A DNA stretch of 64,000 nt, taken from positions 1 to 64,000 of the forward strand of contig NZ_FNID01000017.1 of the NCBI RefSeq assembly GCF_900103835.1. Reading direction: 5' to 3'. Under the pieces are notes generated by a model, which saw only the letters and a program-made list of their open reading frames with translations, was not told the origin of the DNA and did no database searches. The DNA is from Acetanaerobacterium elongatum. GTDB taxonomy: Bacteria > Bacillota > Clostridia > Oscillospirales > Ruminococcaceae. Position numbers and translations under genes: made by a program. Of this stretch, positions 7,918 to 16,250 are shown one piece after another. The first letter of the stretch is position 1; the number at the start of each line of letters is the position of its first letter.

Positions 7918-9111
7918 TCAAAGTACCTTTGCATCAAACTCACCGTCAGCGATTCGGACAGTTACCTGGTCTCCTGTATGAATCTCTCCGGTACTCTTAA
8001 TGACCCTGTTGTTTTTATACGCCAACGCATACCCACGCTGTAAAACCTTTAACGGGCTAAGCGCATCCAACATATCGGTATAATAAAGCCATTGATTCTG
8101 CTTTACTGCAAATTTATTTATCATAACAGAGTTTAGGCGCACAGTGTCGTTTTGCAGTTGCTCGTAATGCCCCTTAAGCTTTTTCAGAGGACTCATGGCA
8201 TAAAAATTATCTGCTATCAAATTCATTCGGGTACTCGCTTTACTGAACTGTTCAGCGTAGGATACATTAAGCTGCCGGCCCAGCTGGTGCAATCGGTTTT
8301 GTAGCTCGGTTAACTCGGGAACTGCCAGCTCTGAGGCCGCTGAGGGAGTTGGCGCGCGTAAATCCGCCACAAAATCAGCAATGGTAAAATCGGTTTCGTG
8401 CCCAATGGCCGAGATTACAGGAACCTTACTGTCATAAATGGCTCTTGCAACCACTTCATCGTTAAAACAGAAAAGGTCTTCGTAGCTACCGCCGCCGCGG
8501 GCAAGAATAATTACATCGATATCATTCAGACGGTTTACTGCCCCCAGTGCGTTTACAATACTTGCAGGAGCGTCAGCGCCTTGTACCGTGACCGGGCACA
8601 GGATGACCTCCGCAACAGGGTATCGCCGTGACAGAACACTGAGGATATCCTGAATTGCCGCCCCTGTCTTTGAGGTGATAACGGCAATCCGCTTAGGAAT
8701 CTGCGGAATAGCCTTTTTATGTTCTGGATTAAATAGTCCTTCCTCACTTAAACGTTGTTTCAATTGCTCAAACGCAAGCGCAAGGCTGCCGATTCCGTCT
8801 GGCATCATATCGGTACAGTAAACCTGATACTGACCTTCCTTTTCGTACACCGAGATATCCCCGCTTACAACCACCGACATCCCGTTTTCAGGGGTAAACC
8901 GTACAGTTGAGGCATATTTTTTGAACATCACCGCGCGGATAGAAGACTCGCTATCCTTTAGCGTAAAATAAAAATGTCCTGAGGAGAATTGACTCTTAAA
9001 GTTAGATATCTCGCCGCGAAGCATAATGCGGTTTAACTTTCGGTCTCCCTCAATAATAGATTTAATATAGGTATTAACCTGTGTTACAGTTAAGATTCTG
9101 GAAGAACCCAT
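7918..9111 (-). CDS. xseA: Exodeoxyribonuclease VII large subunit
   Basis: XseA is the catalytic subunit of exonuclease VII. The protein begins with an OB-fold (ILTVTQVNTYIKSIIEGD, RGEISNFKSQFSSGHFYFTLKD). The catalytic region has ITSKTGAAIQDILSVLSRRYP, ARGGGSYEDLFCFNDE and SAIGHETDFTIADFVADLRAPTPSAA. A helical C-terminal part follows. Two earlier in-frame ATGs exist (9126, 9123), but the ATG at 9111 follows a GGGGG run at 5 bases and matches the usual N terminus. The gene lies directly downstream of the TsaD-like gene and upstream of xseB. Confidence 0.96.
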   Translation of the reverse strand: MGSSRILTVTQVNTYIKSIIEGDRKLNRIMLRGEISNFKSQFSSGHFYFTLKDSESSIRAVMFKKYASTVRFTPENGMSVVVSGDISVYEKEGQYQVYCTDMMPDGIGSLALAFEQLKQRLSEEGLFNPEHKKAIPQIPKRIAVITSKTGAAIQDILSVLSRRYPVAEVILCPVTVQGADAPASIVNALGAVNRLNDIDVIILARGGGSYEDLFCFNDEVVARAIYDSKVPVISAIGHETDFTIADFVADLRAPTPSAASELAVPELTELQNRLHQLGRQLNVSYAEQFSKASTRMNLIADNFYAMSPLKKLKGHYEQLQNDTVRLNSVMINKFAVKQNQWLYYTDMLDALSPLKVLQRGYALAYKNNRVIKSTGEIHTGDQVTVRIADGEFDAKVL

Positions 9112-9128
9112 AGCAACCCCCATCATTA

Positions 9129-10073
9129 CTATCGCAATTGACCGGCTTTACTTGCGGTTAGTATAGCGACCCCTGCAGCGTTATCACTGGAATATTCCGG
9201 CTCTGCAAACATGCCACCGTATTTTTCGGTAAACCGTGCGCGTATGATGGAGTTCGACATCACACCACCCGCATAGATAATCGGCAGGTTACCGTATTCT
9301 TTCAGTACAAGCTCAGTCATTTTATCAAGCGTTGCTGCGATGTGTTCAATGCAATAAAACGCTATATCACAGCTTGGTTTACCATCAACAACCATTCTTT
9401 TGCAGATGTTTTCAAGCCCGGAAAGGCAACAATCCATACCTCGGATAGTGGGTGTTATCTTAAACCGTGTACTGCTCGTAAGTGCTAATTCCTCCAGATG
9501 TCTACCTGCAGGGAACGGCAGCCCCAGCATGACACCTACCCGGTCAATGGCCTGCCCAGCCTTTAAATCAAGGCTGGAGGCTATCTGGTTGATATCTAAA
9601 AGCTGTTCCTTACCGGGGCTCACTAAAAGGCAGTCGGTCGTACCGCCCGAAACATGGAATGCAATAAACCGGCGGTTCATAAGGTCCAGCCGTTTCACAG
9701 AATAAAGGGCCGCAGCAATATGCCCGGCCTGATGTGAAAAACCGTATGCCGGTATTTTAAGTGCTGCGGCTATCGATCTTGCAGCGCATTCCCCCACTAA
9801 AAAGCAGGGCATATAGGAACCTTCAGCATCACGTGGTCTGGCCGAATAGCCAACTGCATCAAAATCAAAAGCAGGCTGTAAGGCCGACAGCTGTTCCATA
9901 ATTACAGGCAACTGCTTAACATGGCAAAACACTGCGTCACTCTGCTTTAGGCCAAGTGCACCGATCTCAACCGGCAGCAGCTTTTTTTGATGTATTATCA
10001 GGTTAGACTTAGCATCATATACCGCGGCTGAGGTAGTATAGTTACTGGTATCGATACCCAAGAAGGCTGCCAT
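9129..10073 (-). CDS. TsaD-like (peptidase M22/glycoprotease family) protein
   Basis: This is a paralogue of TsaD (Kae1), the ASKHA-fold partner in tRNA t6A synthesis. It opens with FLGIDTSNYTTSAAVYD, keeps a histidine pair in HQAGHIAAAL that matches the HxxxH metal site of TsaD, and has the late ASKHA block PIIYAGGVMSNSIIR. At about 314 residues it is somewhat short for TsaD. I start at the ATG at 10073, one base after the nusB stop codon, since the longer frame overlaps nusB. The slot between nusB and xseA is one where Clostridia often carry such a paralogue alongside a true TsaD elsewhere. Its substrate is unknown to me. Confidence 0.8.
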   Translation of the reverse strand: MAAFLGIDTSNYTTSAAVYDAKSNLIIHQKKLLPVEIGALGLKQSDAVFCHVKQLPVIMEQLSALQPAFDFDAVGYSARPRDAEGSYMPCFLVGECAARSIAAALKIPAYGFSHQAGHIAAALYSVKRLDLMNRRFIAFHVSGGTTDCLLVSPGKEQLLDINQIASSLDLKAGQAIDRVGVMLGLPFPAGRHLEELALTSSTRFKITPTIRGMDCCLSGLENICKRMVVDGKPSCDIAFYCIEHIAATLDKMTELVLKEYGNLPIIYAGGVMSNSIIRARFTEKYGGMFAEPEYSSDNAAGVAILTASKAGQLR

Positions 10074-10074
10074 A

Positions 10075-10539
10075 TTACTGTTGCTCCTCAAACTTTTCAG
10101 GCATGGAATTGGCATCGCCCTGTACTTCATCGCCAACTTTGTCTGCTTCGAGCTCTTTTGCCGCAGCACCAAGAACGCCGTTTACAAAAGATGAATCCTC
10201 TTCCCCGGCATACTTTTTGGCAAGCTCAACCGCTTCGTTTATAGAAACACTTACCGGAATGTCGCTTTCATAAATCATTTCATAAAGAGCAAGCCTTAAA
10301 ATGGCAAACGCAACCTTTGATATGCGGTTCATCTTCCATTTTAACGATAATCTTTCTATTCTTGCGTCTAATGCTTCAAAATGTTCTACGGCATGCAGGG
10401 CTACTTCGGCTGCAAAGGGTTCAACCTCCAACTCACGGCTCTTAACGGCAAGATCAATAATCTCCTGCATATTTTCGGTTCTAAAAGATTTTTCAAATAT
10501 CAAAATAAAGGCCTGTTCTCGGGCTTCTCTTCGCGACAT
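10075..10539 (-). CDS. nusB: Transcription antitermination factor NusB
   Basis: NusB binds boxA RNA together with S10 (NusE) and supports antitermination in rRNA operons. The 154-residue protein is all-helical, starting MSRREAREQAFILIFE, with the conserved blocks SKVAFAILRLALYEM and SVSINEAVELAKKYAGEED. A short charged tail extends past the usual end. It starts the nusB-to-recN gene run. AAAGGA lies upstream of the ATG at 10539, at about 11 bases. Confidence 0.95.
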   Translation of the reverse strand: MSRREAREQAFILIFEKSFRTENMQEIIDLAVKSRELEVEPFAAEVALHAVEHFEALDARIERLSLKWKMNRISKVAFAILRLALYEMIYESDIPVSVSINEAVELAKKYAGEEDSSFVNGVLGAAAKELEADKVGDEVQGDANSMPEKFEEQQ

Positions 10540-10587
10540 GTTTTGAGCATCCTTTCAGGTTTATAAAACAGCTTCAATTCAAATGTA

Positions 10588-10619
10588 AAATAAGCCCTCC
10601 GCCTTTAAGGAGGGCTTAT
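10588..10619 (-). terminator. Intrinsic terminator after the Asp23-family gene
   Basis: The arms TAAGCCCTCC and GGAGGGCTTA flank a loop of about 9 bases. Read on the minus strand the hairpin follows the Asp23-family stop codon (10629) and runs into a T-rich stretch. It separates that gene from nusB. Confidence 0.75.
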
Positions 10620-10628
10620 CAAACAGAT

Positions 10629-10997
10629 TTAATGTTTATCCTCGGCATCGCCAAATACAATTGAGATTACATGAACATTTACCTTGGAAACCGCAATTCC
10701 TGTCATACTCTGTACGGAGGCCTTGACATTCGACTGTATCTGCTGCGCAACCTCTTGAATCTTAGCCCCAGCCACAAGATTTACATAAACATCAATTATT
10801 GCCACATCTTCTCGCACCGAAATCTTTACCGGATTCGGAACAACCGGTTTTGTTACCAACCCTTTAAAGCTAGTAGGCATGGTTGCCATCTCGGCTACTC
10901 CGCTTACCTCTTTGGTTGCAGTGCAGGTAATTTTTGAGATAACATCCTCAGAAATCTTTAAGCTGCCAACGGTATCCTTAATCGTACTCTCTTTCAT
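10629..10997 (-). CDS. Asp23/Gls24 family envelope stress response protein
   Basis: A 122-residue Asp23-domain protein (YqhY/YloU type). The family pattern is seen in ISEDVISKITCTATKEVSGVAEM near the start and DVYVNLVAGAKIQEVAQQIQSNVKASV in the second half. Asp23 proteins associate with the envelope; the nusB-linked YqhY type has been tied to acetyl-CoA carboxylase homeostasis in Bacillus. The ATG at 10997 follows CGGAGG at a short distance. The gene has its own predicted promoter (11031-11059) and terminator (10588-10619), so it is likely a single-gene unit between spoIIIA and nusB. Confidence 0.9.
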   Translation of the reverse strand: MKESTIKDTVGSLKISEDVISKITCTATKEVSGVAEMATMPTSFKGLVTKPVVPNPVKISVREDVAIIDVYVNLVAGAKIQEVAQQIQSNVKASVQSMTGIAVSKVNVHVISIVFGDAEDKH

Positions 10998-11030
10998 GTA
11001 AACCTCCGTTTCGCCACATGATTGTAGGGC

Positions 11031-11059
11031 ATTATATTATACTGTTACATTATTCACAA
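11031..11059 (-). promoter_or_regulatory. Predicted sigma-A promoter for the Asp23-family gene
   Basis: On the minus strand TTGTGA (11054-11059) and TATAAT (11031-11036) are separated by exactly 17 bases, about 35-60 bases upstream of the ATG at 10997. Confidence 0.65.
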
Positions 11060-11065
11060 AAGAAA

Positions 11066-11103
11066 GTGGTATAACACCATTTGCTATAATGGTATTATAC
11101 CAC
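11066..11103 (-). terminator. Hairpin after spoIIIAH, likely operon terminator
   Basis: Two 16-base arms (11066-11081 and 11088-11103) pair at 15 of 16 positions around a 6-base loop. The minus-strand copy follows the spoIIIAH stop codon and is succeeded by CTTTCTTTTG. This fits an intrinsic terminator for the spoIIIA operon, although the T run is interrupted. Confidence 0.55.
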
Positions 11104-11121
11104 AAAATGAGAAAGACACAA

Positions 11122-11736
11122 CTATTTTACCGGAATAATCGTGATATTTTCTGCCTTAACCTTGCATTCCTTCAAAACAATATCCTTTATCTGTGCGGCC
11201 TCGCTGTTTAGCAATCCATCAGTTTTTACCACAATGCTAGCCTTTTCGCCGTCTATGAATGCAATGCAGTCCTTAAACCCTTTGGCTTTTATCAGGCTTT
11301 CGATATTGCTTTCTGCGTCTATAGCATCAGAGAGGCTTGCCGCTGTGGCTATGGCGATATTTTTTTCTTCTTCAGACACCTTTGAGTCTTTCAGAATGTC
11401 TTGCAAGGTTTCAACCGCCTTATCGCGACTTTGCTTCTTGTTTAATCGTGCCTCTATGAAGTAATCCTCACCGGCCTCGTTGGTCATGGCTGCCTCAATC
11501 ATCCCTGTTGGATTGGTAATACCTTTATCGGCAACATCCGTAGCATCTACAGCATCGGCGGGCTGATTCTCTTCCTTATCAACAAACTGAGCCTCACCGT
11601 AGTTCTTAGATGCATCCACGTCGTCTGTTAAGGTTAAATCCTTTCCACTCTGTGAGAACTGCCAATTCAGATAGATTGCAACCCCCAGTGCAAGTACTAA
11701 TGTAGCCAGCAATATCTGTCTTTTCCCAAATACCAT
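11122..11736 (-). CDS. spoIIIAH: Stage III sporulation protein SpoIIIAH
   Basis: SpoIIIAH is the mother-cell membrane protein whose periplasmic domain pairs with forespore SpoIIQ to form the channel across the intermembrane space. The 204-residue protein has an N-terminal membrane segment (ILLATLVLALGVAIYLNW), a low-complexity acidic linker, and a C-terminal YscJ/FliF-like ring-building domain (EEKNIAIATAASLSDAIDAE onwards, ending ITIIPVK). The ATG at 11736 has GGAGGG upstream. It is the last gene of the spoIIIA operon. No spoIIQ is seen in this window. Confidence 0.95.
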   Translation of the reverse strand: MVFGKRQILLATLVLALGVAIYLNWQFSQSGKDLTLTDDVDASKNYGEAQFVDKEENQPADAVDATDVADKGITNPTGMIEAAMTNEAGEDYFIEARLNKKQSRDKAVETLQDILKDSKVSEEEKNIAIATAASLSDAIDAESNIESLIKAKGFKDCIAFIDGEKASIVVKTDGLLNSEAAQIKDIVLKECKVKAENITIIPVK

Positions 11737-11759
11737 AAGTACGATTCCCTCCTAAGCCC

Positions 11760-12353
11760 TTATTTGTTTACATTGGACATTTTAGTGACACAAACCCTGT
11801 TAGACCCTATGTCAAGCGCCGTGGTCACTGCGTCTATAATCCGTGACCGCACTGTCGTATCATCACCGCCTTCACATACCACCACAACCCCTTTTACCAG
11901 CGGTGCCTTCTGTGTTGTTAGCAACGCCTGTTTGCCTCCATCTGGATCATCGACAAAGATATATTTCTCTTCGGTGCTGTCCTTCTGGGTTGTTTTGGTG
12001 TCTTGCCCACCTTGGGCATCTTTTGTTACATCAGTATTTCTTTTTTGTTCCTTCGCATAAATATTTTCCGCGCTATTTTCCAGCGTGACGATAACTTTTG
12101 CTTTGCCTACTCCTTCAATGGTTGCAACCATATCATAAATCTGCTTTTCAAGCTCTTGGTTTTCCTGCGAAAGACTGTAATCACTTGCAGTAGTGGCTGC
12201 CTTATTTTCCTTCTTAGGTGCAAATACATCTGAAAGAAGAATTAAAATAATACCCAGTATTCCAACAGCTACAATAAATTTAATTTTCTTGTCACCCTTA
12301 AATAAATCCAGCAGCTTATCTTTTATGCTGATAATGCCTTGCTTACCGCCCAT
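11760..12353 (-). CDS. spoIIIAG: Stage III sporulation protein SpoIIIAG
   Basis: SpoIIIAG builds a large ring in the feeding-tube channel during engulfment. A membrane segment (FIVAVGILGIILILLSDVF) lies near residues 23-45. The extracytoplasmic part carries the ring-building motif: QIYDMVATIEGVGKAKVIVTL and VVVVCEGGDDTTVRSRIIDAV. A variable region between them is rich in K, D, T and Q. An upstream ATG at 12365 exists, but the one at 12353 has GGAGG 5 bases ahead and gives 197 residues. It follows spoIIIAF and precedes spoIIIAH. Confidence 0.94.
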   Translation of the reverse strand: MGGKQGIISIKDKLLDLFKGDKKIKFIVAVGILGIILILLSDVFAPKKENKAATTASDYSLSQENQELEKQIYDMVATIEGVGKAKVIVTLENSAENIYAKEQKRNTDVTKDAQGGQDTKTTQKDSTEEKYIFVDDPDGGKQALLTTQKAPLVKGVVVVCEGGDDTTVRSRIIDAVTTALDIGSNRVCVTKMSNVNK

Positions 12354-12365
12354 AACGTCCTCCAA

Positions 12366-12833
12366 TCAGGAAAAATAAACATTGACCTGATTTCCTGTTT
12401 TACTGCTTAGATATTCTTTAATCTCTGCCTTACGAGAGGCATATTTGTTTTTAAAGACAACATCTATCTGACTAATAGATATGCTGGTATTGTCCGCAGT
12501 ATTATACCTAACTGAAATATTTTCTGCCTCAACCCTGATATCCTTTAACAGTTTTTTTACCCTTTCTGTTACTGCCGCGGATACCTGCCCATCCACAGCT
12601 GATACCAAATTCTCTTGAACCTCATTTACCCTAGCCTTCACATCCTGCGTAAGCGTAAGCCTTATTTCGGGGAATCGCATAATCACCGGTGAGATTACAC
12701 AGCTTAAGAAGAAGGCCGCTACTACCAGCTTCATAATCTTTTCAAGGCTTGTGTTGGGGATCAGCAGATTCATGATACCCCCGGCTACGGCAGCAACACA
12801 AAGCGAAATAGCCCAGATTTTAATATCAGCCAT
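12366..12833 (-). CDS. spoIIIAF: Stage III sporulation protein SpoIIIAF
   Basis: SpoIIIAF is a membrane-anchored component of the SpoIIIA complex. Two membrane segments are present at the N terminus (IWAISLCVAAVAGGIMNLLIP and MKLVVAAFFLSCVISPVIM), followed by an extracytoplasmic domain ending SQIDVVFKNKYASRKAEIKEYL. The ATG at 12833 is chosen over that at 12845 because GGAGG lies 5 bases upstream, giving about 155 residues. Downstream spoIIIAG starts only 12 bases beyond its stop codon. Confidence 0.92.
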   Translation of the reverse strand: MADIKIWAISLCVAAVAGGIMNLLIPNTSLEKIMKLVVAAFFLSCVISPVIMRFPEIRLTLTQDVKARVNEVQENLVSAVDGQVSAAVTERVKKLLKDIRVEAENISVRYNTADNTSISISQIDVVFKNKYASRKAEIKEYLSSKTGNQVNVYFS

Positions 12834-12899
12834 ATAATCCTCCATCTCTCTACACCAGCGTCAGAAAAAATCCGTAAAGTGTGAAAAGAATTTTCACGC

Positions 12900-14069
12900 T
12901 TACGCTGCTCCAGAGCTTATCATCAGGGTAATGGTGGTGGTAACAATAAGCAGCAGTGCAAAGCACAGAATGATAGTCATCAACAACGATACCGCAGTAG
13001 CGGAAGCCTTAAGAACCTCACTTACAGATTTTAGTTCAAAAATATCACTGACCGCTGCGGAGATGTTCAGTGTAAGGTACCATACAGCCGATTCTACCAA
13101 TACCGGCAGGAAGATGATTGAAGCCGAAACAATACCGAAGCCGCCTACTACATTCTTTAACAGTGTTAGACAGCCGCCTACCGAGGTGACCGCATCGGCT
13201 AAGGCCCCACCAACAACCGGCACAAAACTGCCGATAAGGAATTTTCCGGCTTTTAATGCCACACTGTCTGCACCGGTTGAAACGATAGTTTGTACACCCA
13301 AAAGCGCTACAAATACAGTGATAATAAATCCTAAAATCCATGTTGCGCTGCTTTTTATCATCTTTGCAACTCCGGCAATGTTTATTTGGGGCGATACTGC
13401 TGAGATGATACAGAACGCAAGATAGATACATAAGAGCGGTACAACGGTGGATGACGCAATCTGCGAAACAAGCTCTGCTGCAGAGAATAAAAAAATGCTG
13501 TAGGTTGAGGCAGTTACTGGCTGCCCGGATACCGACATGATGCCTGAAAGCACCGGTACAAAGCCCAGCATAAAGTTTGAGCAGTTCTCTACCGCCTGAG
13601 CAGTGTTTTGGATGCATGTCCATACCGGACCGATGATTCCAGCAATAATGCAAAGCACCGATACGGTTGAAAAAACACCGCCAATCGGCTTCTGCAAAAA
13701 GCCTTCTTTAAAACCGTCTACCAGCGAGCATAAAATGATGATGCCTAATATTGAAAAAAACAAAATTCTGGGCTTAGCAAGCGTGTCCTTAATCATAAGC
13801 CAGATAATCTTAAAAAATTGTAAGGGTTCCAGGTTTAAAAAACTGCCAATACTAATCTTATCTATTCCAAGCTTTTGTAAATACTCCTGTGTTTCATTAG
13901 GCAGCGTAAACATTAAATCACCCGCACCGCTTGCCTCCAACTGCTGTTCAAATACCTCGTTCGGCACAGGTTCTTCTGTATCTATGTCAGGAGCCTCCGC
14001 AAACACGGGGGTTGTAAGTAACAAAAGCATGCAAATTAAAACCAACAGCCTTTTCATTTGCTTTTCCAT
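12900..14069 (-). CDS. spoIIIAE: Stage III sporulation protein SpoIIIAE
   Basis: SpoIIIAE is the large polytopic membrane protein of the spoIIIA channel. It begins with a cleavable-looking signal peptide (LLVLICMLLLLTTPVFA), continues with an extracytoplasmic segment that includes NETQEYLQKLGIDKISIGSFLNLEP, then has at least six hydrophobic segments. The length of 389 residues matches the family. An alternative ATG at 14057 is possible. Order AD-AE-AF is the canonical one. Confidence 0.94.
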   Translation of the reverse strand: MEKQMKRLLVLICMLLLLTTPVFAEAPDIDTEEPVPNEVFEQQLEASGAGDLMFTLPNETQEYLQKLGIDKISIGSFLNLEPLQFFKIIWLMIKDTLAKPRILFFSILGIIILCSLVDGFKEGFLQKPIGGVFSTVSVLCIIAGIIGPVWTCIQNTAQAVENCSNFMLGFVPVLSGIMSVSGQPVTASTYSIFLFSAAELVSQIASSTVVPLLCIYLAFCIISAVSPQINIAGVAKMIKSSATWILGFIITVFVALLGVQTIVSTGADSVALKAGKFLIGSFVPVVGGALADAVTSVGGCLTLLKNVVGGFGIVSASIIFLPVLVESAVWYLTLNISAAVSDIFELKSVSEVLKASATAVSLLMTIILCFALLLIVTTTITLMISSGAA

Positions 14070-14153
14070 TCTGCCTATCGGCTTTCTACTGGGCTTGTCT
14101 TAAAATTCACTCGTTATTTGTGATTATTGGGCATGAATAATAATAAATAAAGC

Positions 14154-14546
14154 TTAACCTGCTGAGATCAAATTCTTGGCAACCTCAAGTATCTGCTTAA
14201 ACAGTGGCAGCGACTGAAGCAACACCGCAATTTTACCGGCAGTCTCCACTTTGGTGGCAATGCTGCCCGCACCGGAATCACGACAGACATCGGCAGCCAA
14301 CTGAGTGATAAAGCAGATACCCAGGCATTTAAAAAGAATAACGATATATTCTGCAGGTAGGTTGGTGGATTCAATCAGTTCCTGCACCTGTGTGAGAATC
14401 GGGGCCGCAGCCGCTATTACCAGCACAAGGATTACAATACCTGCACCGAGGTTTATAATCATGGAGTATTCAGGTTTATATTGTTTCAGCAGCACCGAGA
14501 TTGCGGCGGCGATAATGGCTACTCCGGCAATGGTTATGATATTCAT
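14154..14546 (-). CDS. spoIIIAD: Stage III sporulation protein SpoIIIAD
   Basis: SpoIIIAD is a small membrane protein related to SpoIIIAC. The 130-residue product has four hydrophobic segments: IITIAGVAIIAAAISVLL, IINLGAGIVILVLVIAAAAPIL, IVILFKCLGICFITQLAADVC, and a C-terminal one with LLQSLPLFKQILEVAKNLI. It starts just after the spoIIIAC stop codon and precedes spoIIIAE. Confidence 0.94.
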   Translation of the reverse strand: MNIITIAGVAIIAAAISVLLKQYKPEYSMIINLGAGIVILVLVIAAAAPILTQVQELIESTNLPAEYIVILFKCLGICFITQLAADVCRDSGAGSIATKVETAGKIAVLLQSLPLFKQILEVAKNLISAG

Positions 14547-14548
14547 GT

Positions 14549-14743
14549 CTATAATCCAAACACACTTTTTACCGTTTCAAACAGGTTGCTGATTTCATAG
14601 ATAATCATCATCAGTACGACAATCAGGCCGGCCAGCGTTGTCATCATGGCCTGTTCTTCCCTGCCGGAACGGATAAGCACCTGATTGAGAACTGCTACGA
14701 TAATCCCGATAGCCGCAATCTTAAAGATTAAATCCACTTCCAT
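14549..14743 (-). CDS. spoIIIAC: Stage III sporulation protein SpoIIIAC
   Basis: A 64-residue membrane protein with two hydrophobic helices (LIFKIAAIGIIVAVLNQVLI and a second over MMTTLAGLIVVLMMIIYEI). The start MEVDLIFKIAAIG matches the usual N terminus of the family, so I use the ATG at 14743 rather than the one at 14758; a GGAG lies about 9 bases upstream of it. It sits between spoIIIAB and spoIIIAD, with a 2-base gap to the latter. Confidence 0.94.
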   Translation of the reverse strand: MEVDLIFKIAAIGIIVAVLNQVLIRSGREEQAMMTTLAGLIVVLMMIIYEISNLFETVKSVFGL

Positions 14744-14783
14744 AGATATAAACTCCATTCCGATATAATTGGGTCTGCACTGC

Positions 14784-15296
14784 TTACAGTATTAAAACCG
14801 CAAGGCCAAGGCCGGACAGAACACCAAGGGTGGTATACATCCTTGAGTGTGAACTGCTTTCACTTTTTGCTTTTTCATAGCTTTGAGTAAACAGCTTTTG
14901 GTAGAGCACTAATGTTTTGTTCTGCTCTTCAGAATCAGTGGTTCCAATATACTCTCCCAAAGCGAGCAATCGGCTGATATCCTCATCCTCAATAGGCATG
15001 GACTTTTTATAATATGTAACCGCTAAACACCATGCCTTCTGGAATGTCTGGCCAGAATTTAGCTCTTCCAGACACTTTTGTAAAAAGAGCAGTGTACCAA
15101 ATCTTTCTGAGCACGCAAGGGCCTTAATAATATCGGGAACTGGCTGCCGTGAATAACTGATTTGAGCCGAGAAATAATCCAGCATTCCAATAATTTTCTC
15201 AAGGAATTTAACCTTTTCAATAAGCTTGCGGCACATAGATATCCCTACCGCCGAACAGGTTATTACGATACAGATGGCTCCTGCTACCTTGAGCAA
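14784..15296 (-). CDS. spoIIIAB: Stage III sporulation protein SpoIIIAB
   Basis: SpoIIIAB is a membrane-anchored protein with a GspF-like (type II secretion) domain. It has a hydrophobic N terminus (LKVAGAICIVITCSAVGISM), a helical cytoplasmic part (FLEKIIGMLDYFSAQISYS) and a C-terminal membrane helix (LGVLSGLGLAVLIL). The start is a TTG at 15296, inside the 3' end of spoIIIAA, preceded by AGGTGAG about 4 bases upstream. The N-terminal sequence read from it (M-LKVAGAICI) fits the family, whereas the first ATG (15236) would cut off the membrane segment. The gene therefore overlaps spoIIIAA by 80 bases in a different frame. Confidence 0.9.
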   Translation of the reverse strand: MLKVAGAICIVITCSAVGISMCRKLIEKVKFLEKIIGMLDYFSAQISYSRQPVPDIIKALACSERFGTLLFLQKCLEELNSGQTFQKAWCLAVTYYKKSMPIEDEDISRLLALGEYIGTTDSEEQNKTLVLYQKLFTQSYEKAKSESSSHSRMYTTLGVLSGLGLAVLIL

Positions 15297-16236
15297 TTAT
15301 CTCACCTGCCTTTATTACTTCCTGAACCCTGCCGGGTGTTCCAACATTCTTTAAAAAAACAATGTATTCAAAAGCACCTAGTGCGATAAGGCGCATGATC
15401 TGTTTTTTATGGTAAAGCTCGGTACTGTCATAAGCATGGGCGGAAGCAATGACGCATACCCCACAGTTTAAGCCGGTATGTATGGCATTTGCCTCTTCCT
15501 CTGTGCCGATTTCATCACATATAATAACATCCGGTGCTAAGCATTTTATTGCTATCATCATTCCTTTACCCTTTGGGTAACCATCCAATACATCACATCG
15601 CGGCCCAAGATTGTTACCCGCCTGTCCGCAATAGGTGGCGGCTAATTCTCCGCGTTCATCTACTACAGCCACACGCGTATTTCTAAGCGAAAGCTGTCGT
15701 GCCAGATCTCGCAATACCGTGGTTTTACCGCTGGCAGGTGCCCCGCATATCAATACGCTGCTGGTTTTATTGGTCATTATCCGGTTCATAATTTCGTCAG
15801 CGGCTCCAAAAATTTCACGTGCAACACGAATGTTCAACGATGATATGTCCCTAAGCCCAACTACCTTGCCGTTTTCTATCACAGCGGTACCGCAGATGCC
15901 CGCCCGATGCCCGTTTTTTACCGTTAAAAAGCCGGAAGCAATCTCATTTTGGTGGCTGTAAACCGAATAACCGCACAGCTTTTTAAAGCACTCAGATACA
16001 TCTTCTTTTGTTACCACCACCGATTTTAGGGTGCATATTGACGAAAGACTGCCGTCCTGCTGAAAAAACAGGTCTTTGTCGGTCAGGTTTACAGCAAGCG
16101 GCTTGCCGCAGCGCAGGCGAATCTCGCGTACTTGTCCCTTTTTATCATCTGAAAGTTCATATATGTATCTGCTTAAATGGGGTGCCAGTAACCCCGCCGC
16201 ATCGTCAACACGTTGTAAACTTGACATCGGTTCCAC
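15217..16236 (-). CDS. spoIIIAA: Stage III sporulation protein SpoIIIAA (ATPase)
   Basis: SpoIIIAA is the cytoplasmic secretion-type ATPase of the SpoIIIA channel, related to GspE/VirB11. Walker A is GAPASGKTTVLRDLA; the later blocks VVDERGELAATYCG and DVIICDEIGTEEEANAI supply the Walker B region. I take the GTG at 16236 with GGAGGTG 6 bases upstream; a GTG at 16245 and an ATG at 16227 are alternatives. At about 339 residues it is longer than the roughly 307 of Bacillus. The last 26 residues are encoded in the stretch shared with spoIIIAB. A sigma-E-like promoter lies immediately upstream. Confidence 0.94.
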   Translation of the reverse strand: MEPMSSLQRVDDAAGLLAPHLSRYIYELSDDKKGQVREIRLRCGKPLAVNLTDKDLFFQQDGSLSSICTLKSVVVTKEDVSECFKKLCGYSVYSHQNEIASGFLTVKNGHRAGICGTAVIENGKVVGLRDISSLNIRVAREIFGAADEIMNRIMTNKTSSVLICGAPASGKTTVLRDLARQLSLRNTRVAVVDERGELAATYCGQAGNNLGPRCDVLDGYPKGKGMMIAIKCLAPDVIICDEIGTEEEANAIHTGLNCGVCVIASAHAYDSTELYHKKQIMRLIALGAFEYIVFLKNVGTPGRVQEVIKAGEIIAQGSRSHLYRNNLFGGRDIYVPQAY

Positions 16237-16250
16237 TACCTTCACCTCCG

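Noticed and set aside
11141-14103. Several plus-strand open frames opposite the spoIIIA genes
   Set aside because: All lie antisense to well-supported membrane-protein genes, have no ribosome binding sites, and show composition expected of shadow frames.
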